From contig CANRNZ010000006.1 in NCBI GenBank assembly GCA_947632135.1, positions 1 through 37,557 of the forward strand: 37,557 nt of DNA, given 5' to 3'. This document shows, one piece after another, positions 24,179-32,856 of the stretch; position 1 is the stretch's first letter; each line of letters begins with the position of its first letter. Both the position numbers and the translations under genes were made by a program. The notes under the pieces are model-generated. The model was not told the DNA's origin and searched no databases. It worked only from the letters and a program-made list of their open reading frames with translations. This stretch comes from an uncultured Clostridia bacterium (lineage in GTDB: Bacteria > Bacillota > Clostridia > Oscillospirales > CAG-272).

Positions 24179-24397
24179 TTGCCCAAGGATGATGTAATTG
24201 AATTTGAAGGAGTAGTCGTCGAGGCGCTCCCGAACGCAAACTTTAAGGTAAAGCTCCCGAATGACCTGATAGTCACAGCGTGCATTTCGGGTAAGCTCAG
24301 AATGAACTATATAAAAATTCTTCCCGGCGATAAGGTCACGGTCGAGGTTTCGATCTACGACCCCACAAAGGGCAGGATAACGTGGCGCACGAAATAA
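24179..24397 (+). CDS. infA: Translation initiation factor IF-1
   Basis: A 72-residue IF-1, a single S1-type OB fold: [25 protein letters not shown]...[21 protein letters not shown]. The start is TTG 24179, 8 nt after GAGGAGG. The ATG at 24172 is only 1 nt from the GGAGG, is in another frame, and ends after six codons. IF-1 blocks the A site during initiation. Confidence 0.96.
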   Translation: MPKDDVIEFEGVVVEALPNANFKVKLPNDLIVTACISGKLRMNYIKILPGDKVTVEVSIYDPTKGRITWRTK

Positions 24398-24460
24398 GGC
24401 GCGAGGCGCGAAAGGCACTCGCCGTGCGCGTAAAATCTACTGTGAAAGGTGGTAAATACT

Positions 24461-24574
24461 TTGAAAGTAAAGCCTTCCGTAAAGAAAATATGCGATAAGT
24501 GCAAGATAATCAAAAGACACGGCCGTATAATGGTCATCTGCGAGAATCCGAAGCACAAGCAGAGACAGGGCTGA
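24461..24574 (+). CDS. rpmJ: 50S ribosomal protein L36
   Basis: This gene is too short for the ORF track. Reading from TTG 24461 gives the 37-residue L36: [14 protein letters not shown]... ending KHKQRQG. Zinc ligands Cys11, Cys14, Cys27 and His32 are present, so it is the zinc-type paralogue. AAAGGTGG lies 8 nt upstream. It sits between infA and rpsM, the standard position. Confidence 0.95.
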   Translation: MKVKPSVKKICDKCKIIKRHGRIMVICENPKHKQRQG

Positions 24575-24636
24575 TAACGAACCTTGTCATGAGACCTTAA
24601 AAGTCAAAAAATAAGTTAAAGAGGAGAAAAAATCAC

Positions 24637-25005
24637 ATGGCTCGTATATCCGGTGTTGATATTCCGAATCAGAAGCGTGTAGAAATCGCCCTCACATATA
24701 TCTACGGTATAGGTCTTACAAGCTCGAAAGCAATCCTTGCAAAAACAGGGATTGACCCCGATAAGAGAGCTAAGGACCTTACTGAGGACGAGATATCGAA
24801 GCTTCGTGACGAGATTGAAAACAACTATAAGGTTGAAGGTGAGCTTCGCCGTGAAGTAGCGCTCAATATCAAACGTCTCGTTGAGATAAAGTGCTATCGC
24901 GGAACAAGACACAGAAAAGGTCTCCCTGTAAGAGGTCAGCGTACAAAGACAAACGCAAGGACTCGCAAGGGACCGGCGAAAACCATCGCAAACAAGAAGA
25001 AGTAA
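24637..25005 (+). CDS. rpsM: 30S ribosomal protein S13
   Basis: A 122-residue S13: [26 protein letters not shown] and the C-terminal [32 protein letters not shown]. It lies in the 30S head and forms bridges to the 50S subunit. GAGGAG lies upstream. It is the first gene of the classical alpha-operon part. Confidence 0.97.
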   Translation: MARISGVDIPNQKRVEIALTYIYGIGLTSSKAILAKTGIDPDKRAKDLTEDEISKLRDEIENNYKVEGELRREVALNIKRLVEIKCYRGTRHRKGLPVRGQRTKTNARTRKGPAKTIANKKK

Positions 25006-25026
25006 GAAAGGAGCAGACAGAGTTCA

Positions 25027-25422
25027 ATGGCTAAGGTAACAAAGAAAGTTATTAAAAAGCGCCGCGACCGTAAGAATATCGAGAAAGGAGCAGCGCATAT
25101 CAGCTCGACTTTCAATAACACGATTGTAACTATTACCGACGTCGCCGGAAACACAGTTTCGTGGGCATCGGCAGGTGAAATGGGCTTTAAAGGCTCCAGA
25201 AAGTCTACTCCGTTCGCGGCTCAGACAGCGGCAGAGGCTGCTGCCAAAATAGCAATGGACAACGGAATGAAGACGGTCGAGGTATATGTAAAGGGACCCG
25301 GCACGGGACGTGAGGCGGCAATCCGCGCGCTTTCCACGACAGGGCTCAACATTACACTTATCAAAGACGTAACACCTATCCCTCATAACGGCTGCCGTCC
25401 GCCAAAGCGCCGCCGCGTGTGA
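25027..25422 (+). CDS. rpsK: 30S ribosomal protein S11
   Basis: A 131-residue S11 with [20 protein letters not shown] and [15 protein letters not shown], ending [18 protein letters not shown]. It forms part of the 30S platform near the Shine-Dalgarno helix. AAAGGAG is upstream, 22 nt after rpsM. Confidence 0.97.
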   Translation: MAKVTKKVIKKRRDRKNIEKGAAHISSTFNNTIVTITDVAGNTVSWASAGEMGFKGSRKSTPFAAQTAAEAAAKIAMDNGMKTVEVYVKGPGTGREAAIRALSTTGLNITLIKDVTPIPHNGCRPPKRRRV

Positions 25423-25444
25423 GAAACTGAAGGAGGAGTAAGAT

Positions 25445-26071
25445 ATGGCAAGATATACAGGACCTTCCTGCAAGCTGTGCCGCAGAGAGGGCAAGAAGCT
25501 TTTTCTTAAGGGCGAGCGCTGCCTTACCGACAAGTGCGCCGTAACGAGACGCGCGACCGTACCCGGTCAGCACGGAGCGGGCAGAAAGACGGTAAAGGAA
25601 TACGGTATGCAGCTCAGAGAAAAGCAGACGGCCCGCCGCTATTACGGTGTGCAGGAGAAGCAGTTCAAAAAATACTACGTGGCAGCCGACAAGAAAGAGG
25701 GCATAGCGGGTGAAAACCTTCTGTCTCTTCTTGAGCGCCGCTTTGACAATGCCGTTTACAGAATGGGAATGGCGTCGAGCCGTAAAGAGGCAAGACAGCT
25801 TGTTCGTCACGGACATTTTCTTCTGAACGGAAAGAAAGCGGACATCCCTTCAATCATTCTGAAGGTTGGCGACGTGATAACGCTGAAGGACAAGAGCCGC
25901 GATTCCGAGAAGCTGAAGGGGCTTATCGAGAGCATAGCGGACACAAACGCGCCCAAGTGGCTTGACGTCAACACTGAGGCTGTATCCGCAAAAGTCATCG
26001 CGATACCCGACAGAGAGGACGTTGACTTCGAGTTCAACGAACAGCTTATCATCGAGCTTTACTCCAAATAA
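25445..26071 (+). CDS. rpsD: 30S ribosomal protein S4, zinc type
   Basis: A 208-residue S4. The N-terminus carries four cysteines (9, 12, 26, 31) forming the zinc site, and the S4 RNA-binding domain contains [24 protein letters not shown]4 starts 16S assembly and in other bacteria represses its own operon. GAAGGAGG lies upstream. A 158-nt gap separates it from rpoA. Confidence 0.97.
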   Translation: MARYTGPSCKLCRREGKKLFLKGERCLTDKCAVTRRATVPGQHGAGRKTVKEYGMQLREKQTARRYYGVQEKQFKKYYVAADKKEGIAGENLLSLLERRFDNAVYRMGMASSRKEARQLVRHGHFLLNGKKADIPSIILKVGDVITLKDKSRDSEKLKGLIESIADTNAPKWLDVNTEAVSAKVIAIPDREDVDFEFNEQLIIELYSK

Positions 26072-26229
26072 TAGCCTGTCAAGTGCCGAGGCGCCGCCTC
26101 ATTCCTTTGGAAATGGCGCGTGTCAAGGCGTCAATTACTTGCGAAAACATCAAATCAAATACCCGTGCGACGGGAAACAACGTGGATTTGCATAAATTGA
26201 TAAAATGAAAACAGGAGGGTAAAAACTCA

Positions 26230-27201
26230 ATGATTGAAATAGAGAAGCCCAATATCGCCGGAATGGATCTGAGCGAGGACGGCACAAGCGGTAAATTTGT
26301 GATAGAGCCTCTTGAAAGGGGCTACGGAATAACGCTCGGCAACTCACTCCGCAGAGTACTTTTGAGTTCTCTTCCGGGGGTTGCGGTAACAAATATCAAG
26401 ATAGACGGAGTTCTTCACGAGATATCGACTATACCGGGCGTCAAGGAAGACGTGACCGAGATAGTCGTCAACGTGAAAGGAATAACCGCAAAGCTCTATT
26501 GTGACACTCCTAAGACCGTTATGATAGACGTAACGGGCGCGTGTGAGGTAACAGCCGGCGACATCGTCGGGGACGCGGATATCGAGATACTCAATACCGG
26601 ATGGCATATTGCCACAGTCGGAGAAAACGTAAGGTTCCACATGGAGCTTACATTTTCGAACGGGCGCGGCTATGTCTCGGGTGAGAGGAACAAGCAGATA
26701 TATCTCGAAGAAAATTCCGACACACCGGCGCCGATCGGAACAATATTTACCGACTCCATATACACGCCTGTCTACAAAGTTGACTACAACGTAGAGAACA
26801 CGCGTGTCGGCAACATCACCGATTACGATAAGCTGACGCTTGAACTGTTCACAAACGGTACCATCTCGGCAAAGGAAGCGGTGTCGCTTGCAGCCAAGAT
26901 ACTCAACGAGCATCTCAACTTGTTCGTAGATTTATCGGACGAGGCAAAGAACGCTGAAATCATGGTTGAGCGCGAGGAAACGATTAAGGAAAAAGTCCTT
27001 GAGATGACCATTGAGGATCTTGAAATGTCCGTCAGAAGCTTCAACTGCTTGAAGCGCGCGGGCATCAATACGGTCGAAGACCTTACGAACCGCACCGAAG
27101 AAGAAATGATAAAGGTGCGCAATCTCGGCAAGAAGTCTCTCGACGAGGTCATACAAAAGCTCCACTCCCTCGGACTTGAGCTTAAAAAGGAAGAGGAGTG
27201 A
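26230..27201 (+). CDS. rpoA: RNA polymerase alpha subunit
   Basis: A 323-residue alpha subunit. The N-terminal assembly domain (to about 235) includes [23 protein letters not shown]. The C-terminal domain (about 250-315) includes [20 protein letters not shown] and [13 protein letters not shown], which bind UP elements and activators. ACAGGAGG lies about 11 nt before the ATG. The gap upstream holds no recognisable promoter, so it is probably read from the cluster. Confidence 0.98.
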   Translation: MIEIEKPNIAGMDLSEDGTSGKFVIEPLERGYGITLGNSLRRVLLSSLPGVAVTNIKIDGVLHEISTIPGVKEDVTEIVVNVKGITAKLYCDTPKTVMIDVTGACEVTAGDIVGDADIEILNTGWHIATVGENVRFHMELTFSNGRGYVSGERNKQIYLEENSDTPAPIGTIFTDSIYTPVYKVDYNVENTRVGNITDYDKLTLELFTNGTISAKEAVSLAAKILNEHLNLFVDLSDEAKNAEIMVEREETIKEKVLEMTIEDLEMSVRSFNCLKRAGINTVEDLTNRTEEEMIKVRNLGKKSLDEVIQKLHSLGLELKKEEE

Positions 27202-27275
27202 CAGGTTCCCAAAAGAGGGGACATTCGAGCGGGACCCGCTCCCGAACAAAATAAGAAAAAGGAGGACACCTAAGA

Positions 27276-27620
27276 ATGCCCGGTACAAGAAAACTCGGCA
27301 GAACCACAGCTCACAGAAACTCCATGATACGCGGTCAGGTTACGATGCTTCTTGAGAACGGTTCTCTCACAACAACAGTTACCAGAGCAAAAGAGCTTCG
27401 CAGCATGACGGAGAAGATGATAACGCTCGGCAAGGCAAACACTCTTGCGAGCCGCCGTCAGGCTCTTGCTTATATAACGAAAGAATCTGTAGTCGCAAAG
27501 CTTTTCAGCGACATTGCGCCCAAGTATTCGAACAGAAAAGGCGGATACACGCAGATATATAAGCTCGGACCCCGTCGCGGAGACGCAGCGGAGATGGCGC
27601 TTATAAAGCTTGTGGACTGA
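27276..27620 (+). CDS. rplQ: 50S ribosomal protein L17
   Basis: A 114-residue L17: [38 protein letters not shown] at the start and [24 protein letters not shown] at the end. It lies near the tunnel exit. It is the last gene of the cluster and is followed within 33 nt by a terminator. In Bacillus the cluster continues into ecfA and truA; here it does not. Confidence 0.97.
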   Translation: MPGTRKLGRTTAHRNSMIRGQVTMLLENGSLTTTVTRAKELRSMTEKMITLGKANTLASRRQALAYITKESVVAKLFSDIAPKYSNRKGGYTQIYKLGPRRGDAAEMALIKLVD

Positions 27621-27652
27621 GCGGATTTAACAAAGCAACAAGAAGAACAGAA

Positions 27653-27685
27653 AAAAGCGGCAGAGAGTCTGCCGCTTTTGTGTTT
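27653..27685 (+). terminator. Terminator of the ribosomal cluster
   Basis: A 12-bp stem AAAAGCGGCAGA / TCTGCCGCTTTT with loop GAG runs into GTGTTTG. The dispersed element begins 9 nt later. Confidence 0.9.
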
Positions 27686-27693
27686 GTGGGGAA

Positions 27694-28036
27694 GTTCGCA
27701 CAGACCCAACACAAAAGTTTTCGTCCACCTTTTTTCAAAAGGTGGCAGGGTTCGGGGCGGCGCCCCGACGATTGGCGTTTCTTTTGAAGCTTTTCTTTGC
27801 GCCGATTGCGTCAAAGAAAAGCGTCATACAAGTTAGTTTCCGTTAGAATTTTTTTCAAACTGCCTGTTTTGTGCCTCGCCCCTTTATGCACCGCGAACCG
27901 CCAGACGCTTTTTCTTGACTCAGAAGCGCAAGAAAAAGCTTTGCAAAAAGAACGCATAAAGTCGGGGCGCCGCCCCGAACCCCGCAAGCTTTTGAAAAAG
28001 CTTGACCAAAACTTTTCGAAACAAGTTCGTGCGAAC
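27694..28036. repeat. Dispersed inverted-arm element, compact copy
   Basis: The left A arm is GTTCGCACAGACCCAACACAAAAG...AAAGCGTCATACAAGTTAGTTTCC. The right B arm is GACGCTTTTTCTTGACTC...CAAGTTCGTGCGAAC. The arms are imperfect inverted repeats of about 130 nt around a centre of 60 nt or less. Both contain the GGGGCGGCGCCCC palindrome. The right end is 5 nt from the stop codon of the ytvI-like gene. Confidence 0.88.
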
Positions 28037-28041
28037 TTTGA

Positions 28042-29121
28042 TTACCTCTCTTTTTCCTCCCCTCCAAATGCCGCCTTCACAAGATACACCATAATCGGAA
28101 AAAGAAATATCCCTAAAACCCCAAACAGCACAAACCCCGCGTAAACAAAAAAGAGCGAGACAAGAGGATTTATACCCATGGCGCTTCCGATAATACGCGG
28201 CTCGATAAACTGTCGGACGACATACATTATGAGCCAAAGAACAAGCAGCCCGACTCCCCGCCGCACATCGGATAGAACAAAAGAGAAAATGCCCCACGGC
28301 ACGAGAACCGTGCCCGCGCCGAGAACGGGGAGCAAGTCGACGAGCGCTATGATAAACGCGAGAACAAGCGCGTATTCGACGCGAAGCACCACAAAGCCGA
28401 GCAGCAGCTCTGAAAACGTGACAAGCATTATAAGCATGTAGGATTTAACATATTTCCCTGCCGCAAAGAGTACTTTCACCTTGAATTTTTCAGCCGCGGC
28501 GAGCGCCCTTTCCCCGATAAGGAGCGAAATTTCCTTTTTTGCCGAGCCCTTGTCAGCGCAGATATAAAAGAGAGCGATGACTGTGGTGATAACGCCGAAA
28601 ATGAAAGACGGCATTCCGCCGATAAAACTTGTCGCAAAGGATGCAAGCGACGAGGAAATGTGAGAAAATCCTCTCTCTGCTACGTCGATAAGCGCGGAAT
28701 ATAATGATTCCGCAAGCTCGGGCGACCCCGCGCCTTGAGTTCTGAAAGAGAAAAAGCTCTTTAAATCCTCCGCCATTTCAAATACGCGCCGCAGGAAGTT
28801 GTCCTCCTCGCCGAGTTTTTCGGCAAGGTAGACGGCAAGTCCCCTGCCTTGGGAGACGAGCGCGGAAATGAGCCAAGACGCGCCTGCCGTCAGCGCGGTA
28901 ATAACGGCGCAAATGAGCACGGCGGAGCAAAAGCCGTATTTAATGTGAAGCTTTTTTGAGAGAAAAGCGGCGCACGGTTTTACGCCGAGAGAAATGAGGT
29001 ACGCGGCGATAAAGGGCACAAGGCAGGCAAAAATATATTTTGCGAAAAACCACAAAAGAACGGAGCCGAGGATCAGGGCAAGGGAGACAATAATAAAGTT
29101 TATCAAAGCATCTTTTTTCAT
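28042..29121 (-). CDS. AI-2E family membrane protein, YtvI-like
   Basis: A 359-residue membrane protein of the AI-2E transporter superfamily (old name UPF0118). About eight hydrophobic segments are visible, with the family hallmark stretches DLLPVLGAGTVLVPWGI and RQFIEPRIIGSAMGINPL in the second half. Length and motifs fit the YtvI subgroup, found in spore formers and named a sporulation integral membrane protein; its substrate is unknown. The start is supported only by a weak GGCGG. It is convergent with the ribosomal cluster, and the dispersed element fills the gap. No promoter was recognised upstream. Confidence 0.82.
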   Translation of the reverse strand: MKKDALINFIIVSLALILGSVLLWFFAKYIFACLVPFIAAYLISLGVKPCAAFLSKKLHIKYGFCSAVLICAVITALTAGASWLISALVSQGRGLAVYLAEKLGEEDNFLRRVFEMAEDLKSFFSFRTQGAGSPELAESLYSALIDVAERGFSHISSSLASFATSFIGGMPSFIFGVITTVIALFYICADKGSAKKEISLLIGERALAAAEKFKVKVLFAAGKYVKSYMLIMLVTFSELLLGFVVLRVEYALVLAFIIALVDLLPVLGAGTVLVPWGIFSFVLSDVRRGVGLLVLWLIMYVVRQFIEPRIIGSAMGINPLVSLFFVYAGFVLFGVLGIFLFPIMVYLVKAAFGGEEKER

Positions 29122-29208
29122 TTTACCGCCGACCTTTATGAATTAAAGTTCGTATTAGTTATATGTATTTTTCAATGTAATATGACGAAACGGGATTTTT
29201 TGCACTAT

Positions 29209-29640
29209 GTTCGCACAGATCCAACACAAAAGTTTTCGCGCACTTTTTTCAAAGTTCGCACAAACTTGTCTCAAAAGTTTTGGTCAAGCTTTTTCAAAAG
29301 CTTGCGGGGTTCGGGGCGGCGCCCCGATGATTGGCGTTTCTTTTGCAGCTTTTCTTTGCGCCGACGGCTTCAAAGAAAAGCGTCGGTGAAGTTAGTTTCT
29401 GAAAATTTTTCAGCTTAAATTTTGAAGTTATTGCCCAGCCCCTTTGTGCAGCACGCACCGACGGACGCTTTTTCTTGACTCAGAAGCCGAGGAAAAAGCT
29501 TTGCAAAAAGAACGCGTAAAATCGGGGCTCTGCCCCTCGGACCCCGCAACCTTTTTGAGCCACTCCCCACAAAAGCAAAGCTTTTGCGGGGACCCCAAGG
29601 GCAAGCTTGAGCAAAACTTTTGGGGTGGGTCTGTGCGAAC
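29209..29640. repeat. Dispersed inverted-arm element with internal arm duplication
   Basis: The left end GTTCGCACAGATCC is followed at 29254 by a second arm start (GTTCGCACAAACTTG), so the A side is partly duplicated. The A arm ends GCGTCGGTGAAGTTAGTTTC. The B arm runs in reverse from about 29466 (GACGCTTTTTCTTGACTC) to GGGTCTGTGCGAAC at 29640. It lies between divergent genes; no gene is credible inside. Confidence 0.87.
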
Positions 29641-29689
29641 AACGCGCGCAAAGTTACCAAACAATCCTTTTCAAATAACCCATCGCGTG

Positions 29690-29718
29690 TTGACAAAGAA
29701 TACATTTTCTGATAAAAT
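29690..29718 (+). promoter_or_regulatory. Sigma-A-type promoter of the cyclophilin gene
   Basis: TTGACA, a 17-nt spacer ending TTTTCTGA, and TAAAAT. Spacer end and -10 region are the same as in the promoter of the lipoprotein cyclophilin (34915-34943). Confidence 0.88.
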
Positions 29719-29742
29719 CAAGAAAAGTCTTTACGAATCTTT

Positions 29743-29777
29743 GAAAATCGAAAATCGAAAATCAAAAATCGAAAATT
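29743..29777 (+). repeat. 7-bp GAAAATC tandem repeat in the cyclophilin leader
   Basis: Five near-identical 7-mers (GAAAATC x3, AAAAATC, GAAAATT) end just before the CGGAG ribosome binding site. They are unrelated to the CTGACCA 7-mers. Confidence 0.7.
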
Positions 29778-29796
29778 TTAAAAACGGAGTACAAAA

Positions 29797-30327
29797 ATGT
29801 CAATAAAAACCTCAGACGAAAAAACAAAAACGGTAAAGGTGAAAATGGAAATAGAAGGCTTCGGAGCAATAAGCCTTGAGCTCTATCCCGAAATCGCCCC
29901 CATAACTGTCGAAAATTTTGTAAATTACGTAAAAGACGGCTTCTATAACGGTCTGACGTTCCACCGTATATACAAGGGCTTTATGATACAGGGCGGCGAC
30001 CCGTCAGGTACGGGAATGGGTGACTCCTCACTCAAAAAAATCAAAGGCGAGTTTGCGTCAAACGGAGTGAAAAACGATTTGTCCCACGAGCGCGGCGTTA
30101 TCTCCATGGCGAGAACAAGCGTCAAAGACTCCGCGTCGAGCCAGTTCTTTATATGCCATGCGGACGCGTCGTTCCTTGACGGTGAGTACGCGGCGTTCGG
30201 AAAAATGACGGACGGTTTTGACGTGCTCGACGCCGTGGCAGACGTTCCCGTGACATTCGGCGGGAGCGGCGAGAGGACAAAACCGATAACCCCCGTCGTT
30301 ATAAAATCCGTGGAGCTCGCGGACTAA
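29797..30327 (+). CDS. Cyclophilin-type peptidyl-prolyl isomerase, cytoplasmic
   Basis: A 176-residue single-domain cyclophilin that interconverts cis and trans Xaa-Pro bonds. The signature FHRIYKGFMIQGGDPSGTG is at about 51-69, followed by ERGVISMAR and SSQFFICHADASFLDGEYAAFG, with the catalytic Arg of FHRI present. No signal peptide, so it is cytoplasmic. A close paralogue with a lipoprotein signal lies at 34181-34795 and shares long stretches of sequence. A strong promoter lies upstream. CGGAG is 7 nt before the ATG. Confidence 0.93.
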   Translation: MSIKTSDEKTKTVKVKMEIEGFGAISLELYPEIAPITVENFVNYVKDGFYNGLTFHRIYKGFMIQGGDPSGTGMGDSSLKKIKGEFASNGVKNDLSHERGVISMARTSVKDSASSQFFICHADASFLDGEYAAFGKMTDGFDVLDAVADVPVTFGGSGERTKPITPVVIKSVELAD

Positions 30328-30427
30328 CAGCGGGCAGGGTACTTACTTTGCAATAATTAAAAACGTACCGCTTGAACTTTTCGAGCGGGCGGTACGGCAA
30401 AATAAATTTCGGCGCGTGCGCTGAAAT

Positions 30428-30463
30428 AAGGAGGTACGGCAAACGCCGTAATAAAATAATAAA
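30428..30463 (+). promoter_or_regulatory. Shine-Dalgarno separated from the start by a hairpin
   Basis: AAGGAGG (30428-30434) lies 29 nt before ATG 30464. The gap holds TACGGC-AAAC-GCCGTA, directly after the GGAGG, then ATAAAATAATAAA. An in-frame stop at 30452 rules out a nearer upstream start. If folded, the hairpin would shorten the effective spacing to about 13 nt. Confidence 0.5.
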
Positions 30464-31555
30464 ATGAAATACAGAGCAGAACTTAAAGATTCAAAAAGAC
30501 TTTGGATAGGTAACTATCCGTGCTGTGACATCGCCTCGCCCGACGGGCGTCTCCTTGTCGGGGTAAACGATAATTCGGGCGGGTATTGCGCGTACTCCGC
30601 AGACCGCGGCGATACTTGGGAGATGCTGCGCGAGGTCGGCAGAGTCCCGAGAATGATAAGGCTGTCCGACGGGACGTACTTTGCGGTCGGTTTCGGCAGC
30701 CTCGCGGTGCATCATTTTAACCCCAAAAAGCAGGAGAAGATACCTTATGTAATGAAGAAGATGCGCGCCGCCTCGTTCGACGACGTGCTGGAAGGCAACA
30801 TACAGTGTTCGTTTGAGAGCGTCGACATACCTGAGCTTGCCGTAGGGTACGGCGACTCGGGGGAGGCCGAAAGCTACCATACGGGCGTGACGAGCGGATT
30901 TATCGAGCTGCCCGACGGCAGCATTTTGCTTGCCATGTACGGTCAGTTCAAGTCGGACAGGACAAGGCTTGACTATTTTACAAATTACGATTTTTACCAA
31001 TACCGCACGTGGGTAATGCTGTCCCGCGACAGAGGCGAGCATTTCGAGTTTCTTTCCACCGTCGCGGACTGCCAGACATACCCGTTCGAGCCGGACGCCG
31101 AGGGATTTTGCGAGCCCGAGCTTATTTATCTCGGCGGAGAGCATGTTCTCTGCGTTATGAGGACTCAGGGTCACGAGGTGTACACCACGATGTACGCGTC
31201 CCACTCATACGACATGGGGCGCACGTGGAGCGAGCCGAAGGCTGTAAATCCTTACGGTGTGCTGCCGAGACTCATAAAGCTTTCCTGCGGCGCGCTGATT
31301 TGCGCCTCGGGCAAGTGGGGCACGTTTTTTCAGATATCAAGCGACGAGGGCGTCTCGTGGTCCGAGCCTGTGGTACTGTCCGACAATCGCGGAAGATGGG
31401 ACAGGGGACCGTCGGGATATGTGTCCGTTTTTGAGACGAAGCCCGACGAACTGCTTATCGTTTGGGACGAAACGGAGGATACCGAATCGGACGATATACC
31501 TGTGGGCGAGCGCCGCATAGTCTACGCGAACAGATACAAAATCATATCGGAATAA
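30464..31555 (+). CDS. BNR/Asp-box beta-propeller protein, sialidase-like
   Basis: A 363-residue protein with four Asp-box motifs (SxDxGxxW/F type): SADRGDTW (about 45-52), SRDRGEHF (187-194), SYDMGRTW (248-255) and SSDEGVSW (293-300). This is the sialidase superfamily propeller. The arginine triad of true sialidases cannot be assigned by eye, so activity on sialic acid is uncertain; other glycan hydrolases or sugar-binding proteins share the fold. There is no signal peptide, so it would act in the cytoplasm, for example on imported oligosaccharides. It stands 136 nt after the cyclophilin gene, and the ribosome binding site layout is unusual. Confidence 0.72.
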   Translation: MKYRAELKDSKRLWIGNYPCCDIASPDGRLLVGVNDNSGGYCAYSADRGDTWEMLREVGRVPRMIRLSDGTYFAVGFGSLAVHHFNPKKQEKIPYVMKKMRAASFDDVLEGNIQCSFESVDIPELAVGYGDSGEAESYHTGVTSGFIELPDGSILLAMYGQFKSDRTRLDYFTNYDFYQYRTWVMLSRDRGEHFEFLSTVADCQTYPFEPDAEGFCEPELIYLGGEHVLCVMRTQGHEVYTTMYASHSYDMGRTWSEPKAVNPYGVLPRLIKLSCGALICASGKWGTFFQISSDEGVSWSEPVVLSDNRGRWDRGPSGYVSVFETKPDELLIVWDETEDTESDDIPVGERRIVYANRYKIISE

Positions 31556-31595
31556 GGTTCATCTCTCCTCACTTACAATCAGAATTACACAGCGT

Positions 31596-31640
31596 CGCGA
31601 AAAAATCCCGGTCAATGTGAAAGCATTGACCGGGAAAATT
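31596..31640 (-). terminator. Bidirectional terminator between convergent genes
   Basis: CCCGGTCAATG (31607-31617) and CATTGACCGGG (31624-31634) form an 11-bp stem. On the minus strand it is followed by ATTTTTTCG, a good U-run for the small lipoprotein gene. On the plus strand the tail AAAATTATTT is weaker. Confidence 0.85.
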
Positions 31641-31706
31641 ATTTCGGGTCCGTATTTTTATATTTTATAAAATCCGTCGAGTCTTTCTTCTCATATTGCA
31701 AGTTCT

Positions 31707-32021
31707 TTAATCTGTGTCCTGCTCGTAATATTTGTGAACTGCATCCGCTACATCCAGTTCAAAATAATGCATGTTCGGGTCGTTGAAAGGTATCGGAGGA
31801 ATGGATTCCTCAGCATTGAGAATTATTTCATTTATATAGCGCTCTACGGTGTCCTCATAACCCTCGGGAATCTCAATCCCCTGCTTTTTTACAAATTTAA
31901 TCTGCTCTTCCGTGGTCATTTCCGACAGCTTTCGGTTATCTTTTTCACATGAGCAGGAGAAAATCATAAGCACCGAAAGAATAATCAGCAACGCCGAAAT
32001 CCATATTTTTCTTTGTCTCAT
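31707..32021 (-). CDS. Small lipoprotein, paralogue 1
   Basis: The 104-residue product has a lipoprotein signal peptide with a Cys at 23 (LMIFSC) followed by a second Cys at 25. The rest is short, acidic and helical (KLSEMTTEEQIKFVKKQGIEIPEGYED) and ends DAVHKYYEQDTD. I recognise no named family. The mature part is nearly the same as paralogue 3, while the signal peptide is nearly the same, also at DNA level, as in paralogue 2. AAGGAGG lies 8 nt before the ATG. It is the last of four genes on this strand and is followed by a terminator. Its role is unknown. Confidence 0.72.
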   Translation of the reverse strand: MRQRKIWISALLIILSVLMIFSCSCEKDNRKLSEMTTEEQIKFVKKQGIEIPEGYEDTVERYINEIILNAEESIPPIPFNDPNMHYFELDVADAVHKYYEQDTD

Positions 32022-32088
32022 AAGACGCGCCTCCTTTGTAAGTCGAACTATCCTATTTCATTTGCTTTATGTAATATTCGCGGGGCTT

Positions 32089-32397
32089 TTAATTCTTCTG
32101 CGCTTCATATTCAACGACAACACCGCGCAAATCTTCAAATAAATCCGCATACGGTGTATAACCTACTGCGGAAGTGGGAGAACTTGGGTCATTCTCCAAG
32201 TCAACAATCATAGAACGAATCGTTACTATATCTGCCCACTCGGGAATCTCCACTCCCGAATCGCTTATATATTGGATAAGCTCATCGTCTTCCATTTCAG
32301 ACAGTTTTTGTTTTTCGCTTCCGCATGAGCAGGAGAAAATCATAAGCACCGAAAGAATAATCAGCAACGCCGAAATCCATATTTTTCTTTTATTCAT
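32089..32397 (-). CDS. Small lipoprotein, paralogue 2
   Basis: A 102-residue lipoprotein, MNKRKIWISALLIILSVLMIFSCSC then GSEKQKLSEMEDDELIQYISDSGVEIPE. It keeps the LSEM...IEIPE-like pattern of its neighbours, but the remainder (ADLFEDLRGVVVEYEAQKN) is different. The ORF-track start at 32499 extends into the neighbouring gene; ATG 32397 begins the signal peptide and follows AAAGGCGGG. The function is unknown. The signal-peptide coding DNA is identical to paralogue 1 over about 60 nt. Confidence 0.7.
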   Translation of the reverse strand: MNKRKIWISALLIILSVLMIFSCSCGSEKQKLSEMEDDELIQYISDSGVEIPEWADIVTIRSMIVDLENDPSSPTSAVGYTPYADLFEDLRGVVVEYEAQKN

Positions 32398-32461
32398 AGG
32401 ATAACCCGCCTTTTTGAAAAAAGTTTTTGAGATTTGAGTCATAGCAAAAGGATTTCGGGAG

Positions 32462-32791
32462 CTAATCTGTCTCCTGCTCGTAATATTTGTGAACTGCATC
32501 CCCTACTTCCTTTGCAAACTCAGTCATTTTCGGGTCGTTGATAGTTGTCGGAGGAATGGGAGCCCAAGGATATTCCTCAGCCTTGAAAATTATTTCATTT
32601 ATACGGCGCTCTACGGTGTCCTCATAACCCTCGGGAATCTCAATCCCCTGCTTTTTTACAAACTTAATCTGCTCTTCCGTGGTCATTTCCGACAGCTTTC
32701 GGTTATCTTTTTCACATGAGCAGGAGAAAATCATAAGCGCCGAAAGGATAATCAGCAAAAATGATACAATAGTTTTGCTTTTTTTACTCAA
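32462..32791 (-). CDS. Small lipoprotein, paralogue 3
   Basis: A 109-residue lipoprotein with a distinct signal start (MSKKSKTIVSFLLIILSALMIFSCSC) and a mature part almost identical to paralogue 1, apart from an insertion around EEYPWAPIPPTT. The ORF track uses GTG 32800, but that GTG lies within AAAGGAG. TTG 32791 is 8 nt downstream of it and is preferred. It is the first of the three lipoprotein genes after the NCYAYAL gene. Function unknown; cell-envelope location expected. Confidence 0.7.
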   Translation of the reverse strand: MSKKSKTIVSFLLIILSALMIFSCSCEKDNRKLSEMTTEEQIKFVKKQGIEIPEGYEDTVERRINEIIFKAEEYPWAPIPPTTINDPKMTEFAKEVGDAVHKYYEQETD

Positions 32792-32856
32792 AACATACAC
32801 TCCTTTCGAAAATGTGTTTTACAGCTTTAGTCAGATATTAAAAACATGCGATTCAA

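Noticed and set aside
26072-26229. Possible separate promoter for rpoA
   Set aside because: TTGCATAAATTGATAAAAT has -35-like and -10-like boxes far too close together; no other pair with 16-18 nt spacing was seen.
27694-28036. Inverted arms considered as terminal repeats of an insertion sequence
   Set aside because: The whole interval is repeat arm sequence; there is no room for or trace of a transposase ORF in any of the copies.
30464-31555. Calling the propeller protein a secreted sialidase
   Set aside because: No signal peptide is present and the arginine triad could not be assigned, so only the fold is claimed.
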